The position numbers were made by a program, and so were the translations under genes. A stretch of 64,000 nt of DNA from Eumeta japonica (Eukaryota; Arthropoda; Insecta; Lepidoptera; Psychidae): positions 1 to 64,000 of the forward strand of contig BGZK01000911.1 of the NCBI GenBank assembly GCA_005406025.1, given 5' to 3'. The stretch's first letter is position 1; the number at the start of each line of letters is the position of its first letter. Positions 1 to 12,539 of this stretch are shown here, piece after piece. The notes under the pieces are model-generated. The model saw only the letters and a program-made list of their open reading frames with translations, was not told the origin of the DNA and ran no database searches.

Positions 1-89
1 TCGAATTGAATGAGAGAATTTATGTACATTTAATATAAGAAAATAAATTATTTTAAAATTTAAACTGAACTTTTATTGACTGTGTTGGC

Positions 90-1360
90 GAGTACTTTGA
101 TACTCTATGGTAATCAGCGTCTGATGATGGAGCTGGAAGGTGGCCATAGGAACTCCGTAATTAAACGACGCAACCCCATCGAGTTTGGGCTCGTTTGATT
201 CGTCTTGACGAGTACTTTGATACTATATGGTAACCAGGGTCTGATGATGGAGCTGGAAGGTGGCCATAGGAACTCCGTAATTAAACGACGCAACCATCGA
301 GTTTGGGCTCGTTTGATTCGTCTTGACGAGTACTTTGATACTATATGGTAATCAGGGTCTGATGATGGAGCCAGAAGGTGGCCATAGGAACTCCGTAATT
401 AAACGACGCAACCCCATCGAGTTTGGGCTCGTTTGATTCGTCTTGACGAGTACTTTGATACTATGGTAATTGCCTGATGATGGAGCTGGTAATTGGCCAA
501 CTCAATTAAACCCAACCCATCGAGTTTGGGCTCGTTTGATTCTCTTGACGAGTACTTTGATACTATATGGTAATCAGCGTCTGATGATGGAGCTAAAGGT
601 GGGCCATAGGAACTCCGTAATTAAACGACGCAACCCCATCGAGTTTGGGCTCGTTTGATTCGTCTTGACGAGTACTTTGATACTATATGGTAACCAGGGT
701 CTGATGATGGAGCTGGAAGGTGGCCATAGGAACTCCGTAATTAAACGACGCAACCATCGAGTTTGGGCTCGTTTGATTCGTCTTGACGAGTACTTTGATA
801 CTATATGGTAACCAGGGTCTGATGATGGAGCTGGAAGGTGGCCATAGGAACTCCGTAATTAAACGACGCACCCCCATCGAGTTTGGGCTCGTTTGATTCG
901 TCTTGACGAGTACTTTGATACTATATGGTAATCAGCGTCTGATGATGGAGCTAGAAGGTGGCCATAGGAACTCCGTAATTAAACGACGCAACCCCATCGA
1001 GTTTGGGCTCGTTTGATTCGTCTTGACGAGTACTTTGATACTATGGTAACCAGGGTCTGATGATGGAGCTGGAAGGTGGCTAGGAACTCCGTAATTAAAC
1101 GACGCAACCCCATCGAGTTTGGGCTCGTTTGATTCCTCTTGACGAGTACTTTGATACTATATGGTAATCAGCGTCTGATGATGGAGCAGAAGGTGGCCAT
1201 AGGAACTCCGTAATTAAACGACGCAACCCCATCGAGTTTGGGCTCGTTTGATTCGTCTTGACGAGTACTTTGATACTATGGTAACCAGGGTCTGATGATG
1301 GAGCTGGAGGTGGCCATAGGAACTCCGTAATTAAACGACGCCCATCGAGTTTGGGCTCGT
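90..1360. repeat. Minisatellite, 11 units of about 120 bp
   Basis: Units begin with GAGTACTTTGATACTATATG at 90, 210, 328, 448, 550, 670, 788, 908, 1028, 1144 and 1263. Spacing is 116-120 bp except unit 4 (102 bp, internally shortened). Two variants alternate along much of the array: one with ATCAGCGTCTG, the other with ACCAGGGTCTG. The segment 550-908 repeats the spacing and variants of 90-448, so part of the array was duplicated as a block. Most unit lengths are near multiples of three, which keeps false open frames on both strands; no gene is supported. Confidence 0.97.
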
Positions 1361-1470
1361 TGAAGTTATACCTTTGGTGCGTTTGGATGAAGTGAATTGT
1401 GAGCTGCGCGCACAAACGACATGATGAAGTTAGCCACAGAATAGAAATATCAACACTGAATATAGTTACA

Positions 1471-1530
1471 AGAGTGTTCATACTATATAGTACATAGTAC
1501 AGAGTGTTCATGCTATATATTACATAGTAC
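1471..1530. repeat. 30-bp tandem duplication
   Basis: Two head-to-tail 30-bp copies (1471-1500 and 1501-1530), each starting AGAGTGTTCA and ending ACATAGTAC, with a few mismatches. It lies about 110 bp past the end of the minisatellite. Confidence 0.9.
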
Positions 1531-4500
1531 TTATATTCATAACCAGTTCTTGCAAAATATAGTATTCATATGAATAATCAATTTTGAGTATTAATTTTCT
1601 ATAATTATTATTTTTGTTCAATTTATTATATATATAAACATTATTTGTAAACTTTTAACATAGTGTTGTGAAAAATTGTGAAAATTTGAAGTGTTTTTAA
1701 ATATTAGAGTTTAACATGTAAATTATAATATATAGATATATTTCTAACGAACTTATTATTTTTCTAACAAATAATTGAATAATAAGTACACACACTCTTT
1801 TTTAAATGTATTTGACTCATTCACATAATGAATAATGATTATATATTTGTACTGTATTGTTATATTGTTACGTTAATAAAACATTTTCAATTAAACAAAA
1901 TCGTTTTGATTGATTTTAATATTTATTGTCGATTACTACTGCATTTGAGTTATTTTAAATATTATTCATACGCCAAAGAAGTATAACTTCTAACGCGTGT
2001 ACATAAGTACACACACTCTTTTTTTTATATTAAATATTATGTTTTACACCTCGTTACAATAAACAGCGACCTTTATGTGTGCTACAGTTCACTACAGCCA
2101 GGTGTAAAGAGGTAGAAAAGCCGAGTTATATCCCTCGTCTGTGAGTTAAAAAATATTAACACGTATGCAAAAGTTCACAAAAAGCGGTTGTCTAATTTGA
2201 CTTCCGACTCACGTCAATCAGCTCAGATTAGCAACTTTACAGCTGTGGTTAGAAAATAACGTCCCAAACCAAGCAGCGCCTGCCATTGCTCATGTCGTGG
2301 CATAGTCTGTATGTAAGGAATCCATCTACATATGTACGTACTTACAATTCAATCGACAGGTTTTCCTTATATTATTTACATGTTACTGAATATCAATACG
2401 TGCATAGTAATTGCATGGGACCTAGACACCGAGTAACCTAGCGAATGCCGTCACTTCTTGAATGACAATTAGATTTTGATGAATATTCGGCTTCATTTGG
2501 CTTAGCATTACGTGTATAAATGTTCGAATTGACGCTGGAAACATTTTTGAATTCAAATAATCTTTAATTTTGACTGTTAATATTTGGAATATATAATCAT
2601 TATAGTAGAAGTTACAAAAGTTTTTAAGAGAAATATTGAAAATGTTATAAAATACTACATGTTTGCCTGGTTTCACCGTATGCGTACTTAATTTATGTAT
2701 TTTCATTCTTCTAAGTAAATCTGTAAATATAGTTTTTGTTTCTGAATTGTGCCAGATTTGAGTTCCTTAACAAAAACGTTTTTAACGTTAATACTTTAAT
2801 TACTTTCATGTTCAAAATGTATGATTCATAAAATTAGTATTTTTTGTAGGTAAAGTTATGAGAAAGCTGCAAACTTAGTCTTCAAGAAAATCTCATATCT
2901 TGCACCTGTATTCATTAATTATTCTCATACATTTTCTAAATTACCCTTCTTCATTATTTACCCTTACAAATGCAAAATCTCATGGATAAAGTCTACCTGT
3001 ATATTTATAAGCTAAAAGCTTCCCTAATAACACATTCTAAAACTGCTATCATTAAAACTAATTTCGAAATTTATACATTACTTCAAAAGCCCCAAATCCT
3101 TTTGACCTTCAAAAGCATTTTAATTTACTTGGTTAGGAAACAGTAAATTTAATCATCTATTTGTCTTTTACTTTAACGCTATCACGGACTATGTTGGTTT
3201 AGAAAATTAAGCCCACCAAAATGTTCAAAACTTTAAATCGACTGTTAAGTTTTGAAAGAGGATTGAATAAGCAAAAAAATATGTAGTCGCAGATGAGCTT
3301 TCAAGACTCAATGTAGAAATGATACACGCTTAGCTTAGTTTCTGAGTAAGCAAAATAAACGATGTTTTAAATGTTAATCGTCGTTCATTACCCAAACTGT
3401 ACTTTTCACACAACGGTTTATGAAGTATTGGGGCGCATTTGTCAGTTTACAGAGAAAAAGGTAATTTCAAAATATATGTCGAGTTTATAAAAAAATATTA
3501 TATAAGTTATTTCTTAAGATGAATTTTTGCAAGATTTTTTATAATTGGAAATTTTCTTTGACAATTTTATCGATGTACTGACAAATAAATTCTCAGAAGA
3601 AAAAACAAATATTTATTATGAGTTTTACTAAAACAGAAAAGTGATAAGTTACAGAGATGGCCTGCAGGGTCAACTGCCTTTCAAATTTTTAAGCTCAAAA
3701 ACGAAGATAATATTTATAACGTTAGGAGCTCAAAGTGTCATCTATAAATACCATAGCGGAAAGTTTTATGGATGGTCTACAAGGTCGATTGTGGTTCAAA
3801 TTCTTGTTTAATCTTCTAACCACTTCTGAGAGATTAGAACGATTACGTAGCTCGAACACTCCACGCCGTTTTCGTGCTGACGGACCATGAGGGCGAACGA
3901 TGCGGCTCCAATCCTGTATTAATAAAAACCTCTGTTAATACTAAGACGTATGTAATTTAATCTGATATATAAAAACCCAACCAACCTCAAATTACAATCC
4001 CAAAACTTCCTTAACAAAATATGTTCCTGCATATCCAAACTTAATACCTGCTTCATAACAAAAATGATGTTTTTATTATTACCATCAGCTAAAACAAGGT
4101 TAGGTCACTATTTCCCTTTATATCGCTCTCGTTCTAGTTGTAACAGTGTACACCAAATATAGTTTAGTTATTAGTGAATGCTGAGGTGAGCTGACCAGAC
4201 CTATAACACCAGAACTTTCAAATTATATGAATTTATTTTTTTAAGTGTGCACATAGTTGATGAGCCGTTTTAAACTAATAAACGCCGATATTGGAAAGCT
4301 GCGTGTTAGCGTACACGTCTTTCACGTGTAGGCACTCGCTCACCATTCGTATGCTATGGAATAACAGCAACCATATATCAACAACTCTGTATTATAATGA
4401 AATGAATTAAACTTTATTATTTTTTTTTTGTTTTAGAAAAAACGAAATGAGCGAATAACCACTTCATATTAGCTGTTTACGCCGGCAGCTGCCTGATATT

Positions 4501-6278
4501 GGGCATTAGAAAAGGACCGCCGACCACACGCTGTCGTACTCTGCTAGTGGTTTTCTTTCGTTTGTCATGATATTATCGAAACAGCTATTGTACTTATTAA
4601 AATAGGGTTGATTAAACCAATTTTAATTAAAATTGCCTTAATCAGAAAGGAGGCGATACCACTTGTAAGTTATAGTTATTAATACATTATGATGTGTTTA
4701 AGATATGTTTCGCCTGGGAAAGTATTTGAATTCGCAAAGTCGTGCTCTTAATATACAATGTGTAAACAATTTTTCGGCATTTCTTAAGCAAACAGGTTCC
4801 TTATTTAAAAACAATCACCTCATATCTTCTTTTATACTTATAAGTTTCCGAGTGTAACTTCATATTTTTAAAATGCTTCAAAAGTAAAATAAACGAAGAG
4901 AATATATAATTGCTTGTGAGAGACATATAGCGGTCGAGACGAATGGTTTTTTTTATTTTGTACTTTAACATATTACTGAATTGCGTTTTAGGATTGAAAT
5001 ATCCACCTTTTGATACAAAGAACATAAAGAGAGGATAGATGTTGTAAGTTGACCTGTTAATATGGGGAATCTGTCGCCGCACTTCCTTGTAAACAGGTAA
5101 AGTTTATTGAACACATAAACCGGAACTATATTTTTGGTTGGGTTTGACAAAGTGAAAAGGCTTACGAAAAGTTTTCTGATATACTAAAATACACCTTATT
5201 TCCATTGCATTAAACCTAAGTAATCTTGCACGATACTTGCACGATGCAAATCCTAAAGTGAAAGGTTTATTCTTTATTATGTACGGATCTTCGAACATAA
5301 TGAAGAAATTGAAATATAAACGTATGACATAAACGATAATGAAACTTAATACTTCTAACAACAAGACAATTTTTCTAATTAAAACTTCAAACATAAAACG
5401 TTTAGTTCGAAGTGAATTATTTTTTATGATTTTGTTTTGTCGTGGCTTAGTCTTGTGTTGTGTTTGTTGTTACAACCAGTTAAAGGTAAAATCGGTAATA
5501 GTTCAAAAATAGTCCTAATAATTGAAGCGATTGAAATAATTCGGTAATTGTTATTAAAACAGTACATTTAAGTGTCTCAATAAAACGCAGTATATATTTA
5601 CATGTTCATACCTTTATTCAAATATTGCATGTATTAAGTTAACATTGTCCTTCACATTAATATGTACTTACTCATCGACAGTCTTTTGTTATCTTATACG
5701 ACTTTTTTAACACAAAATGAAATTTAATATATAACCAACATAGAAATACTTTGTTAATTTTAATTAAACATGCGTTCATAAAAACCATTTTGTTAACTAA
5801 AGCTCATGTTTAAGAGTAACTTCATATAACTTCCAAACAAGTTAACAAACTCTCAACAAGTTCGAAATTACTCAATAAATATTTTTTATAGATATCGTGT
5901 ACTTAAATATCGGATGTGTTAACTAAGCGCCACTGGGGTAAGTAAATTTTAGTCATTATTTCGATACCACGGAAAAAGTGAAACAAAACGATATTATCAC
6001 ATTCTAAATAAACGATGTACACTACTTTTTTGAACTGCTTAAGTATAAATAGATTTCTTACAGATAAAGCAATGTACACAAATTTTGACAATTTGTTCTC
6101 CGGTAAAACTCGTTGAAGCTTGAATTTCACTACTTTACTATCAAACTAAGTAGTAGCTTATACGAGGCACCTTTACTCTAAATTTTATCGATATACATCT
6201 TATAGTTTCTAAGTAAAATTTATGTGAAATGCTGACGTACGGATGGACGAATAGACCGATGGACGTGACCTAACTTTA
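1531..6278. other. AT-rich sequence, no gene seen
   Basis: I see no supportable coding region. Short frames lack any family motif or exon-like borders. GC is somewhat higher at about 2040-2300 and 4280-4600, which could be remnants of repeats or an upstream non-coding exon or promoter of the FAS-like gene, but nothing decides this. Around 3640-3850 there is text resembling the dispersed family also found near 9.3, 36.8 and 48.6 kb (CCTGCAGGGTCAACT-like core). Confidence 0.5.
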
Positions 6279-6319
6279 AGGGTTCCGTTTTTGCCATTTT
6301 GGCTCCGAAACCCTAAAAA
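6279..6319 (+). repeat. Dispersed repeat end GGTTCCGTTTTTGCC type
   Basis: Reads GGTTCCGTTTTTGCCATTTT then GGCTCCGAAACCCTAAAAA. Related copies lie at 7088-7129 (plus), 39421-39460 (minus) and 47794-47833 (plus). The 6.2-, 39.4- and 47.7-kb copies have GGACG/CCGTC-rich text beside them, so the repeat is longer than this core. This core is one I associate with moth and butterfly genomes. Confidence 0.75.
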
Positions 6320-6329
6320 TGAGTCGGCT

Positions 6330-6600
6330 CGGCCAGTGAATTACCACACTCTAACAGAATGCCAGCGTGAAATAGAAGCTTCCTCGCATTTCGTTCAGTT
6401 AGAGAGAGTTCCGCTGGCCCGCTTCTCCTCTTTCCTCTTCCATTAGTCTGACAGTCTTAATTTGATATTTAATGCCTCTAGAGATATCGGCAACGCAAAT
6501 GTGCTTCAGTCGAGCTTACGATTTGTATGGGCGGCGGTGACCGATGACGTTTGCTCCTTTGTTCTCGAATACGCCATAATGAACAACCATATTACAATTC
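6330..6600 (+). repeat. Probable lepidopteran retroelement 3' fragment
   Basis: The stretch CGCTTCTCCTCTTTCCTCTT and, further on, TGTATGGGCGGCGGTGACC then GTTTGCTC resembles the 3' end of a retroelement family common in Lepidoptera. It is GC-richer than its surroundings and has no open frame. Recognition is from memory, so confidence is moderate. Confidence 0.5.
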
Positions 6601-7087
6601 CGTCTTGTAACATTTATGGACGTTTAACATGATATTGTTCCTTGCTGAAATATTATACTTAGTCATACGGTACCTACTGTGAATTTTGTGTAAAGCTAAT
6701 AAAGGTTTATATTTTTGCTATGCATTTAATTTCTTTATTGTAAACCGTTTAGACAACGCATACCGATGAATTAACCAGCCGCATAATTTTTTCTGTCTTC
6801 AAATACGATTATTGTAATTTCTTACTAAGGTTTATCAAAATGAAACGCATCTCTTTCAGAAAAAGCAATTGCCTATAACTTCCTGTTAAAAAGGAATTTT
6901 CACAATGAAACCAGCAGTTACAGAGATCACCCCTTAAATACAAATATAAAAACTTACAAATTAACTTTATAATTGTATATGATCTTTGACTACGATTGAT
7001 AACATATGAAAGAAACGTATTCAAAAATTGTATTTGTGTAAGAATTATGTAAAAAACAAGACTATAAAAAGGTGAAATTATTGTATA

Positions 7088-7129
7088 GGTATTCCGTTTG
7101 TACCATTTTGGCTACGGAATCCTAAAAAC
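7088..7129 (+). repeat. Second copy of the TTCCGTTT...CCTAAAAA repeat
   Basis: ATTCCGTTTGTACCATTTTG then GCTACGGAATCCTAAAAACC, a diverged copy of the core at 6279-6319, same orientation. Confidence 0.7.
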
Positions 7130-8529
7130 CAACTTCGAAAAATTTAATTCACAGTCATCGAATATCAAATAAACATCAAATATATTTTCACTTATCTATT
7201 ATATTTTCGTCATAGTAGAGTTCCATTTTTAACTTTTGCTTTTACTTATTTATAGGTTTATAAATGATATTTACTAGTAAATAATTAAGGCTTATAATTA
7301 ACCATAATATTTAACTAAGTAATTAACTTGTGTGGGATCCCACAGTCAACTGAGCTTGTTTATACAAACGGCCAAGAGCTTCTATTTGCGATTTTTTTTT
7401 GAGACTTATGGATTAACTTATAGAATGTCCAAACAAACATTTTCTTTTATAGCTCATTAACTTTCATTACGAATTTTAATTATTTGACTGGATTATAAAG
7501 GCCCCTTAAAGCGCGGACTTAGTTGAACGTCATTGAAAATTCGCATTGTTTTTAAATTAGAGACATTAGTTATATAAACGTAGAATCCTTGTCTTTTCAC
7601 CATTCTCATAGCGACACTTCGGCGTACCACACCTCGACGTCTCGAATTTGGAATTAATTTAGGGCGTAACTTATTTCAAGGTAAGTAACAGTACACAACG
7701 TTTTTAACTTGTTATAGGGATTTCTGTACGTGAGCGTATAATAAACACCTAACCTTTTTCTAAATTTAGTTTCTCACTTTACTACCGTTTCTTACATTAC
7801 GATTTTCGTAAACAATTAATATTTTGGTCTTAATATTTTAAATTTGCCCTATTATTGGTTTATTTCCGATCTCTTCGTTACCAAAAAAGATACGAGCTGA
7901 CATACAACGTTTGAAATCACTCAATATTTTTTCTATATTTTCCTGCCATTTTCGTTTGACACTTAGAAATTTCTGGTAAATATGTTAGATATCATAAATT
8001 TTCATTTCATTTTGAAAAATAAAATAAAAATCTTTGACTTTGCAATGTATCACACATATTACCACTACCTTTTTAACTTCCTGGTATAAAAATCAAACTA
8101 ATTCCATAAATTCGGAAAATAATATTTTCCGAACGTTTTTCGAAAAATGACGTTTCATCAAATATTAATGTTTTAGAGTTCGATGAATCTACTTTGACAA
8201 TATTCCAAGTGTTGTCTGTTTGCCTCTCTCTCTTTCTCTTTATGTTCCCCTGTGTATGTGTGAGAATATTTCGGAAACTACATATATATAAGTTCCAAAA
8301 ATCCAACCTGTTACTTTTCAATAAAAACAACATCGATCTTTTTAAAATTCATTAAATTCGTTTGATTCAAAAGTTCTTATCTCTCAACCTTCGAATAAAA
8401 CTTGTTGAAGCTCTACTTCTTTCGATATTTACTTATAAAGATACTCTATGTGGACATATACTAAAACAAAACAAATATCTATAACAAAAAAGTTAATACA
8501 GCTTGTACAAAATACGTGTGCTCGATTTT
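7130..8529. other. AT-rich sequence, no gene seen
   Basis: No frame with recognisable similarity on either strand. A short pyrimidine-rich CTCTCTCTTTCTC tract lies near 8226-8238. Confidence 0.5.
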
Positions 8530-8539
8530 GTTTTGAAGT

Positions 8540-9170
8540 CCACCCAGACCACACGTATCACCTTATATGAATCAGTCCCGTATTTTAAGAGTGTCTGCGA
8601 GTAGATCTGTCCACTTTGCCACTTTTCCTCTTGGCATTATTAAAACTTGTAAGCCTCTCTACCTATACAGGGCACTTACTTTTTCTTCCCAAATACGTCT
8701 CGCTCAACTTATCATCCTGCAACATAAAACCTCTCCGTTTAAGGGAAGTTTCAAATACACTGATGCAAAAATTTTAAATAATATTCTTTCAGTTACACGG
8801 CGAAAATAATGTTAACATACGTTTCGATAACGAGGCTGTATTATAAGCAACATTTGCCATTGTTAATTTAATGCCACCGTTTCTCTTTGTTAATTATTAA
8901 TATTCTTTGTTTTTCTTTTTTTTCCATTCTTTTTTATTCAGCTTAGGTCGTTAATTTCTATATTTTTTATTCTCTTAATATTGTCATATTATTTTTATTA
9001 CGCTTATATTATGTATAAGATTTAAGTTATGTTGTAAGCACAACTTTCAGTGTAAGGAACCGCGCAAATCCTAACCAGCTCCAGCTGAAAATCAGCGCCA
9101 CAGCCCCGGCGGTGGTGTTGTGTTGAGCTGGAAGTGATTCGGCGTTGACCAAATTAATCATATGACTGCT
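8540..9170 (+). repeat. Possible LINE 3' remnant
   Basis: An 80-codon frame at 8567-8809 (SRILRVSASRSVHFATFP..., then ALTFSSQIRL) has the feel of the C-terminal tail of a non-LTR reverse transcriptase. It is followed by AT-rich 3' sequence and, at 9060-9150, a GC-rich piece (CCCCGGCGGTGGTGTTGTG) of the kind found in dispersed repeats. No catalytic motif is visible. Confidence 0.35.
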
Positions 9171-9239
9171 TTTTTATTGCTTCCACATTGTGCATATGCC
9201 TAATAAAATGTTCTTCCTTTTTTTTATTTGTTCGAGAGA

Positions 9240-9990
9240 TAGAAAAACGGTTGACCCTGCAGGCTAATCTTAGAACATCCCGCTATAATATTTATCGATG
9301 TCTCCTTGAATTCATTGAGGCATAAACATTTCCTATGTGTTTCTGAGCTTGTCGAACTCAAAAACTTTGAAAGAGTGTTGACTCTGCAGGCCATATCTGT
9401 AACCTTCTACTACTTTTGAGCCCAAAGTGTTCTAAAATATGATAGCAATAATTATTGTACCCATCACGATCAAAAGATTTATTCTATTTTATTTTCATGC
9501 TCTCTACACATTAAACAAACCTTAAAAAATATTCTAACAAAGCACTTTTTTTTAATTTTTCTTTATAATATCTTTTGAACAAATCAACCGATTTTGATGG
9601 ACTTAATAACGATCAACTTTTTCTTTAAGAGACAACTCAATATGTTTTGGAATTAGTTCAAAGTGTCAGAAAGTCTAAGTTGAGTGGAGCACTTTCTAAT
9701 ATCGCAACCCATATTTCAACTCGTTAGTCCGTTCAAAATTTTTTAAAGGTTTACACATATACTCACACAATCACATGCAGTCATACATACATATATAGCA
9801 CTACAGAAATCACTTTGGTGATTTCTGTAGTGCTATATGTGAATATAGTGAAAATGGTCAAAATATAGTCCTCGGACCCTAACGCGTCAAGATCAGATAA
9901 AAATGCGATTTTCAAATATAGAACTGAAAACAGTAACTATCCAATACATGAAAATTTTTCAATTGTCATAGTAAGTTGTTAATAAAATTA
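9240..9990. repeat. Dispersed noncoding repeat with CCTGCAGG core, copy 1
   Basis: Shares blocks with 36690-37510 and weaker ones with 3640-3850 and 48430-48720: the GACCCTGCAGG core, 'ctactttt/cgagctcaaag', a CACTTTTTTTTAATTTTT block, and a terminal block with GCGATTTTC and TGAAAACAG. No open frame. This copy includes the perfect hairpin at 9793-9838. Confidence 0.65.
9793..9838. repeat. Perfect 21-bp inverted repeat, 4-base loop
   Basis: Left arm ATATAGCACTACAGAAATCAC at 9793-9813 (21 bases; first 20 ATATAGCACTACAGAAATCA), right arm its exact reverse complement at 9818-9838, spacer TTTG. Confidence 0.95.
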
Positions 9991-11174
9991 AATAAACTCT
10001 TTAACTTCCTTATACAGCATTAATATACATAGATTAACTTTTGTGTTTATCGCTTTCATTAGAATATTTTTTGTTTGCCATACACTATCTAGTACTGACT
10101 TCAAAAACAACTATTTAATGCAATTGTTTTGTGAACCTGGACTTATATGTAATTTTTGGAAAAAGTTATCTTGCTTAAAATTTTCTAGTGTAATTTAATT
10201 TCACAATTTTCTTTGTCTTTATTTAATTTACGGCTTAAAGTAATCATAATTAATGATAATTGGCTACACCAATGTTTTTATCCTCAAAAGGAAAAATTTG
10301 AAAAGCAAGTTCTGATGCCGAATTTTACTGGGCAACCAGATGTCAACAAGCCAAGAGATTACAAACAAATGAGAAATGGCAACCCAAACTTTAGTAGTAT
10401 TTTATGTATTTCTTTTTGTAATAATTAGACTTCACCTTGAAAACAAATTAAATAATTTGTATGAAAAAAGTAGATTCAACCATTGGAGACTTCGAACTTA
10501 TAATAACCATAAATAAAATTAAACACGGCATAGCCAAAAACTTTAAAAAAATGCGTATTATGTATAACATTCAACGAGGACTGAGGACGCGTAATAATCA
10601 GGTGTACCTATTTTACACTCAGGTGTATACAATGTAATGGTGTATATATGGAATGTATTTATATATATGAACACAGACCGCTGTGCGTGCTCCAGCAGGA
10701 CATATATATATACATAATAAGAGCGCGCCCACGAACATTAATATTACAAAAGGCTTATTAATGATTTTATTTATAATTTCTTGTCTCTGAGCCATGTTAT
10801 ATAAATGGTCTATTTGCATTTCCTAATTGAGGATTGTCAAAGAGGAAGTTTGGCTCTCTGCCTTACATTTATGTTTATGGAGATATCCCTTTAGTATACT
10901 GTACGGTTATATTATACGAAAATGTCACTACTGGTAACAAGGTACACCGAACCCTATGGTTACTGTCGACATACATTTATAATAGTTGCAAAACGTTATA
11001 TGATATCTTTCTATCAAACCATTTAGTTGCGTGTGAAATGCAGCAGCTAGTCGCAATATTGCCCCAAATATTCTGATCGTGTCTCCGACAATTCTCGATC
11101 AAAAAACTGTTATTCTATCGGATATTATTATCCCTTCAGAACCAAATTTACAAAATAATTCGTTTGTTTGTTTG
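9991..11174. other. AT-rich sequence, no gene recognised
   Basis: A 71-codon plus-strand frame at 10213-10428 has exon-like composition (PQKEKFEKQVLMPNFTGQPD) but I recognise no family and it lacks a partner. The rest is AT-rich with an AT/GT-rich run near 10620-10720. Confidence 0.4.
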
Positions 11175-11221
11175 TCCCAAATATGTTATCAGAAAAAGCT
11201 TTACTGATAACATATTTGGGA
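11175..11221. repeat. Perfect 18-bp inverted repeat
   Basis: TCCCAAATATGTTATCAG at 11175-11192 and its exact reverse complement at 11204-11221, with an 11-base loop. It lies just downstream (on the minus strand) of the Ty3/gypsy-like remnant. Confidence 0.93.
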
Positions 11222-11282
11222 GCATATTCTACGGCTGTTATTATCTGTTTATTACCGCGCATGCACTTTCTATTAGATCCGA

Positions 11283-12530
11283 CTACATCAATCCCAAGCT
11301 TTGTAAAAGAATTTTTACTTTAATTGGGTGCAATTTAGCCTGATTGCTAACTTTCTTTCTTTCTAAACATAGACGACACGATCCGCAATACTTTTCCACT
11401 TCTTTCTCAGCATTCTTTATGAAAAATCTCTCTCTTAACTTTCCTAATGTTTTAGTTAACCCGTAATGACCCTCTGTCCAAGTTTTATCACGCACCCCTT
11501 TCAACACCCTATCTAAAATGCACCTCGGCAAGACTATTACCTCTTTCCTTCGTCCTAATCAATTTATTCTTTTATATAAAACTTCATTTCTCCAAAAGTC
11601 TCGATACCTGCCTCCATTCTTACATAACGCTTCTATAGTACATCTACAAAATTCATCATTTCCCTGTTTTTCTATTAATGTCTCCGTTGAAATCCTTTAT
11701 TCCGCTAATTCTATTTACTTTATTACTTTCCTTAAGTGGATTTCTAGAGAGAAAATCTGCCACTACGCTTAGACGTCTTGATGTATGTACAAATTTAAAA
11801 ACGTATTCTTGTAAACATCCGCCTATCTGGCTCATTTGCTACTAAGATCTTTATTTTCCTTCAACAAACATAAAGTTTAGGGGTCCGTCACCACTTCAAA
11901 TGTCATTGCACAAACATAATTTCCAAAGTATTTTAATCCCCATAAAACTCCTAAGCAATCGCGTTTCGTTAAAGTGTTTTAATATTGAATGATTACATAA
12001 GCATTTCTTTAACATTTTAAATGTCGCCTGATTCATTTCCCTTTCTTAGGAGTTTTGTTAATGGCAAAATAATTTGCGCGTTAGTCTCTATAAATTTCCC
12101 ATAATGGGATGTCAGGTCTAAAAATTATTTTAAAGTCTTTGCAGCCGTCGGTCTCTCTAACTGTAATATCGCATCTAACTCCTTTCACTCTTTTATTATA
12201 ATCCAATAACTGTCACTGATTCATAACGAAAGCTACATTTCAAAGACAAAATCCGTCCCAGAAAGGAAATCTAAATGTAATTTTTTACAGATTAAATGTG
12301 TAAAAAACTTAGTTTCGTTTCTATTAAATCGATTGACGTAATCCCAATAAATTCTAAAATTTACCTATTTACCTCTTTCAACACAACATTTGACAATTTA
12401 CTAATATTATTAACAAATATAATGTTCGAGTTGATACGGTTTACATTAGCTCAGAATCTAACAAAGCGTGCACATTACCTTCTTTTACCGCAACCTTTAC
12501 GTACTTGCTGCCCCTCTTCGACTGGCAGTT
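11283..12530 (-). pseudogene. Ty3/gypsy-like retrotransposon pol remnant
   Basis: The clearest part is 11283-11531: EGHYGLTKTLGKLRERF, then a cysteine pair CGSCRLC, the H2C2 zinc-binding domain at the start of a retroelement integrase. On the same strand at about 11740-11770 lies VVADFLSRNP, the RNase H to integrase connection motif, and at about 12490 HALLDSE, resembling the retropepsin ALLDSG with Gly changed. Between them are reverse-transcriptase-like scraps with stops. The whole spans only about 1.2 kb, so most of the reverse transcriptase is deleted. No LTRs were found. Dead remnant. Confidence 0.68.
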
Positions 12531-12539
12531 GGGATCATC

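Noticed and set aside
470..1511. Open frames on both strands over the minisatellite
   Set aside because: They arise because most unit lengths are near multiples of three; the peptides simply repeat and no gene signal exists.
10213..10428. 71-codon plus-strand frame as a host exon
   Set aside because: Protein-like composition but no family match and no partner exon.
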